DNA from: Bacteroidota bacterium
GTDB lineage: Bacteria; Bacteroidota; Rhodothermia; Rhodothermales; UBA10348
DNA: 18,891 nucleotides
Direction of reading: 5' to 3'
NCBI GenBank assembly: GCA_022571135.1
Contig: JACZYK010000017.1
Location: 1 to 18,891, forward strand
Part shown: piece by piece, positions 16,550-18,891 of the stretch
How the letters are laid out: each line of letters starts with the position of its first letter
Numbering within the stretch: the stretch's first letter is position 1
Translations under genes and position numbers: made by a program
Notes under the pieces: generated by a model
Seen by the model: the letters and a program-made list of their open reading frames with translations, nothing else
The model's database searches: none
Told to the model about the DNA's origin: nothing

Positions 16550-16929
16550 ATGAACCGATTCGTACTCGGTCTGGCTACTTTCGCCCTTCTCCTTGTCTTT
16601 TCCGGCTGCACGGAGAGTGCGCTGGTCGGAAGCGATGAAGAGGCGACTGTAAGCAGCGACCAAAAAACCGTTCTCGTTGACGTATTTGCCGCGAAACACG
16701 ATAAAGGCAAGGGAAAAAGCAAAGATAAAAAGCCAGACTCTCCCCCGGATAATCCTGACCCCCCGGTAAACCTGATGATCCGGGTAATCCAGGCAAACCA
16801 GAAAAGGTCGAAGTCTGCCACGTCAACAAGCAAGGTGTGAGTAAGACCATCAGCGTATCCGAAAAATCATTGAAGAAGCATCTCGATCACGGTGATAAGG
16901 AAGGCGCCTGCCTTCCCAATGGCGGATAG
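16550..16929 (+). CDS. Small lipoprotein with C-terminal CH...HGD...C motif, interrupted by a one-base frameshift
   Basis: The start has GAGGTG six bases upstream of the ATG. The signal MNRFVLGLATFALLLVFSGC puts a lipid-modified cysteine at residue 20. A Lys/Asp/Gly-rich linker then runs into a Pro-rich stretch. In the first frame the protein ends at 16840 (96 residues) in an unconvincing tail. One base is missing at the C6 run 16759-16764. Restoring it joins to the other frame, which reads PGKPDDPGNPGKPEKVEVCH, then VNKQGVSKTISVSEKSLKKH, then LDHGDKEGACLPNGG and a stop at 16927-16929. That end, with a CH, a TISVS patch, an HxxHGD and a final Cys, is a recurring C-terminal motif in Bacteroidota-type exported proteins. 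The intact protein would be about 126 residues. Function unknown; it could be a metal-binding or cell-surface anchor domain. Confidence 0.75.
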
Positions 16930-16986
16930 TTGTCAGGATATCATTTCATGCATGCGCTGACATACGCATATGCCGGCCGGAAAAGA

Positions 16987-17026
16987 AAGCGATCCTTCAG
17001 TTTGACTGAGGGATCGCTTCTGTTTT
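16987..17026 (+). terminator. Strong terminator after the lipoprotein gene, possibly bidirectional
   Basis: AAGCGATCCTTCAGT pairs with ACTGAGGGATCGCTT (one G-T pair, 15 bp) around TTG, followed by CTGTTTT on the plus strand. On the minus strand the same hairpin is followed by TCTTTTCC. It lies 57 bases after the lipoprotein stop, and the stop of the truncated epimerase frame falls inside it. Confidence 0.85.
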
Positions 17027-17677
17027 CGGGCAACACTGATTTCGTATTCGATAGAGCCAGATACGTCGAATGAAGATGAAGATGCTCATGTCGGGGCGGC
17101 CCGCGGGCCCGTACACGGTGAAGTACCGTAGTACGGTCGCGTCGATGCCGTGCAGGTGGTGATACGTGTACACCAGCGCCTCCGCCGCCTTCTTCGACGC
17201 TGCATAGGGAGATAGCGGTCGGCTCGTGTCGGCGTCTTCGGTGGAGGGGCGCGGCGTATCGTTACCGTACACGCTGGACGTGGAGGACAGGACGAACTTC
17301 TTGACGCCGAACTCTCGGCACAGCTCCAGCAGGTTCAGCGTGCCGAGCGTGTTGGCCTCGTAGTAGATCCAGGGGTCCTCGACGCTGGGTCGCACCCCGG
17401 CTCGCGCGCCGAGGTTGATGACGCCGGTAAACGCGGGCTCACCGGCCGAGTCTCCGGTCTCGAACAGCGGCTTCAGCGCCGCGTGGTCGGATATGTCCAG
17501 GTTGTTGAAGCGGAAGTTGGGAGTGGCCGTTAGCTTGTCCAGGCGCCACCGCTTGATGCGCGGGTCGTAGGCGTCGTTGAGATTGTCCACGCCCTCCACC
17601 GTCTGCCCCTGCTCCAGCAGCATTCGGCATACGTTCGAGCCGATGAATCCGGCGCATCCGGTAACCAGGACGCTCAT
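16997..17677 (-). CDS. NAD-dependent sugar-nucleotide epimerase (UDP-glucuronate 4-epimerase-like), C-terminally truncated
   Basis: An extended short-chain dehydrogenase with the Rossmann motif VTGCAGFIGS (5-14), NLGARAGVRPSVEDPWIYYE (family wording around the substrate-binding region), and the active site STSSVYGN...PYAASKK with Tyr 158 and Lys 162. Typical sequence continues to YGPAGRPDMSIFIFIRRI (about residue 206). The usual next segment (the YGDG/RDFTYVDD region and the last 100 or so residues) is missing. Instead, 20 unrelated residues (WLYRIRNQCCPKTEAIPQSN) run into the terminator hairpin. Intact relatives are about 310-340 residues, so this 226-residue product lacks the substrate domain and is probably inactive or an assembly artefact. 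It starts 48 bases after the CoA-transferase gene. Confidence 0.85.
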   Translation of the reverse strand: MSVLVTGCAGFIGSNVCRMLLEQGQTVEGVDNLNDAYDPRIKRWRLDKLTATPNFRFNNLDISDHAALKPLFETGDSAGEPAFTGVINLGARAGVRPSVEDPWIYYEANTLGTLNLLELCREFGVKKFVLSSTSSVYGNDTPRPSTEDADTSRPLSPYAASKKAAEALVYTYHHLHGIDATVLRYFTVYGPAGRPDMSIFIFIRRIWLYRIRNQCCPKTEAIPQSN

Positions 17678-17725
17678 TTTAGACGTCTACCCCCTACGGC
17701 GCGGTCCGCATAACGGCCACCGTCG

Positions 17726-18891
17726 TCATAGGATAACCCCGGCGTCGTGCAGGCGTTCGATATCGCTCCAGTCGTACCCGAGTTCGAGCAGTATCTCTTC
17801 GGTGTGCTCGCCGAGGTCCGGCGCCGTGCGGCGGATGCCGTGAGGCGTCTCGCTGTATCGCACCGGGTGGTCGGCAAGCTTGATCCGACCCAGCACCGGA
17901 TGCTCGACCTCGACGATGTAGCCGTTGGCGAGCACCTGCGGGTCGTGCTCGAGGTGAGCCAGGTCTTGCACCGGCGCGAATATGAAATCGCCTGCCTCGC
18001 TCAGGATCCTGGCCCACTGCTCGTACGTTTTCGACTCAAAGACAGCGTCGAGGATCCGCACCAGCTCGGCGCTGTTTTCGCCGCGGGAGGGCGTGTCGCG
18101 GAACCGCGGGTCGTCGATCAGGGCCTCCAGCCCGACGGCTCGGGCGAAGGACGGCCAGTATCGGTCCGCCTCGAAGTTGGCGAGCATCATCCATCGTTCG
18201 TCTTTGCACCTGTAGTAGTTGGCCAGAGGATTGTAGGCATCGTGCCTGGCCGGGTTCGAGCTCAGGTTGATCGGCGAGTCGGGCTTGTGGCGGGTCAGCA
18301 GCCCCATGCTGACCGCCAGACCCTGAAGCCAGATCGAGCTGCTGAGGTGCGAGACGTCCACCCTCTGCCCGATTCCGTGGATGGACCGCGCCACCAGCGC
18401 CGCCAGGATCCCCCAGCCCAGCGTGATGCCGCCGATCTGATCGCCGATGACGCCCTGGACCGGATAGGGGTCTGCGCCGTCCGGGCCCGTCGCGTACATC
18501 AGGCCGCTGCGCGCCTGAGCCGCGCTGTCCAGCGCCGGCAGGTGCGAATCGGGCCCCTTTGGGCCGTACCCGGACCCCGACGCGTAGATTAGCTTGGGAT
18601 TGAGCTCGCGCAGCCGCTCGTAGCCCAGACCCAGGCGCTCGGCTACTCCCTGACGAAAATTCTGGACGAAGACGTCCGCCTTCGACGCGAGCTTGTGGAC
18701 CACCTCGACGCCCTCTGGCCGCTTCAGGTCGAGGGCGATACCGCGCTTGTTGCGGTGGTTGGCCTCGAAGTAGGCGTTCCGTCCTGCGTCCAGGCTGCGG
18801 TCAACCCCGCCGGCGGCGAATACAGCTCGCCCGGGATCGCCGTCCAGCGCCTCGACCTTGATGACGTCGGCGCCGAGGTCGCCCAGCATCG
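17726..18891 (-). CDS. CoA-transferase family III (CaiB/BaiF-type), 5' end outside window
   Basis: The first in-window methionine begins MLGDLGADVIKVEALDGDPGR, a conserved internal segment, so the true start lies beyond 18891 (about 30-45 residues missing). Other family hallmarks are NHRNKRGIALDLKRPEG, DVFVQNFRQGVAERLGLGYERL, LIYASGSGYGP, and the catalytic aspartate in LPALDSAAQARSGLMYATG (residue 121 of the visible part, equivalent to Asp 169 of formyl-CoA transferase). EGDFIFAPV-like and HPVLGRIKLADHPVRYSETP wording appear near the end. These cytoplasmic enzymes move CoA between carboxylic acids; the substrate (formate/oxalate, carnitine, bile acids, succinate) cannot be told here. This gene and the epimerase look more GC-rich than the rest of the window. 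Confidence 0.93.
   Translation of the reverse strand, partial: MLGDLGADVIKVEALDGDPGRAVFAAGGVDRSLDAGRNAYFEANHRNKRGIALDLKRPEGVEVVHKLASKADVFVQNFRQGVAERLGLGYERLRELNPKLIYASGSGYGPKGPDSHLPALDSAAQARSGLMYATGPDGADPYPVQGVIGDQIGGITLGWGILAALVARSIHGIGQRVDVSHLSSSIWLQGLAVSMGLLTRHKPDSPINLSSNPARHDAYNPLANYYRCKDERWMMLANFEADRYWPSFARAVGLEALIDDPRFRDTPSRGENSAELVRILDAVFESKTYEQWARILSEAGDFIFAPVQDLAHLEHDPQVLANGYIVEVEHPVLGRIKLADHPVRYSETPHGIRRTAPDLGEHTEEILLELGYDWSDIERLHDAGVIL

Noticed and set aside
17747..18592. 281-codon plus-strand frame opposite the CoA-transferase
   Set aside because: A shadow caused by high GC; the minus strand carries the conserved CoA-transferase motifs.

Overview
The window reads as chromosomal DNA of a Gram-negative bacterium with an outer membrane, most likely from the Rhodothermota/Bacteroidota side of the FCB group. 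The evidence is an Omp85-type outer membrane protein, large secreted sortilin-type propellers, a CT398-like coiled-coil protein whose zinc ribbon has lost its cysteines as in Bacteroidota relatives, one Bacteroidota-like promoter element (TATCTTTG), and a lipoprotein ending in a CH...HGD...C motif. The lineage is an inference; no 16S gene is present. Most of the content is housekeeping. I did not find a convincing new multi-gene system, and there is no CRISPR array, transposase or phage module.

Layout. Positions 1-2217 (minus) hold most of a secreted Asp-box beta-propeller protein whose 3' end lies outside the window; it is the longest reading frame here and has no stop in the window. Positions 2365-4527 are the groES-groEL operon (minus), with a CIRCE operator upstream and a strong terminator downstream. 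Positions 4722-6388 (plus) hold a DUF2085 membrane protein and two small paralogous membrane proteins with a CC motif. Positions 6424-8793 (minus) hold a small exported Ig-like protein, mutY (adenine glycosylase with an intact Nudix box) and a membrane-anchored disordered protein. Positions 8812-11133 (plus) hold an Omp85/BamA-TamA-like protein and secG. Positions 11155-16250 (minus) hold, in transcription order, a class V aminotransferase-fold enzyme, a UMF1-type MFS transporter, a Nif3-like metalloprotein, the CT398-like protein and the RNase P RNA with its terminator. tRNA-Arg(CCT) follows at 16340-16412 (plus), then a small lipoprotein broken by a one-base frameshift at a C6 run (16550-16929).

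The right end (about 17060-18891, minus) differs. It carries a sugar-nucleotide epimerase that loses family homology about two thirds of the way through and runs into the lipoprotein terminator, preceded by a class III CoA-transferase cut by the window edge. It looks more GC-rich than the rest. This is either a recombination or transfer junction or an assembly chimera.

The points most worth a second look are the frameshifted CH/HGD lipoprotein, the epimerase junction near 17060, the homology break with a perfect 12-bp inverted repeat at 23-50, the paralogous CC-motif membrane proteins, the Nudix-competent MutY, and the cysteine-stripped zinc-ribbon protein just upstream of rnpB.
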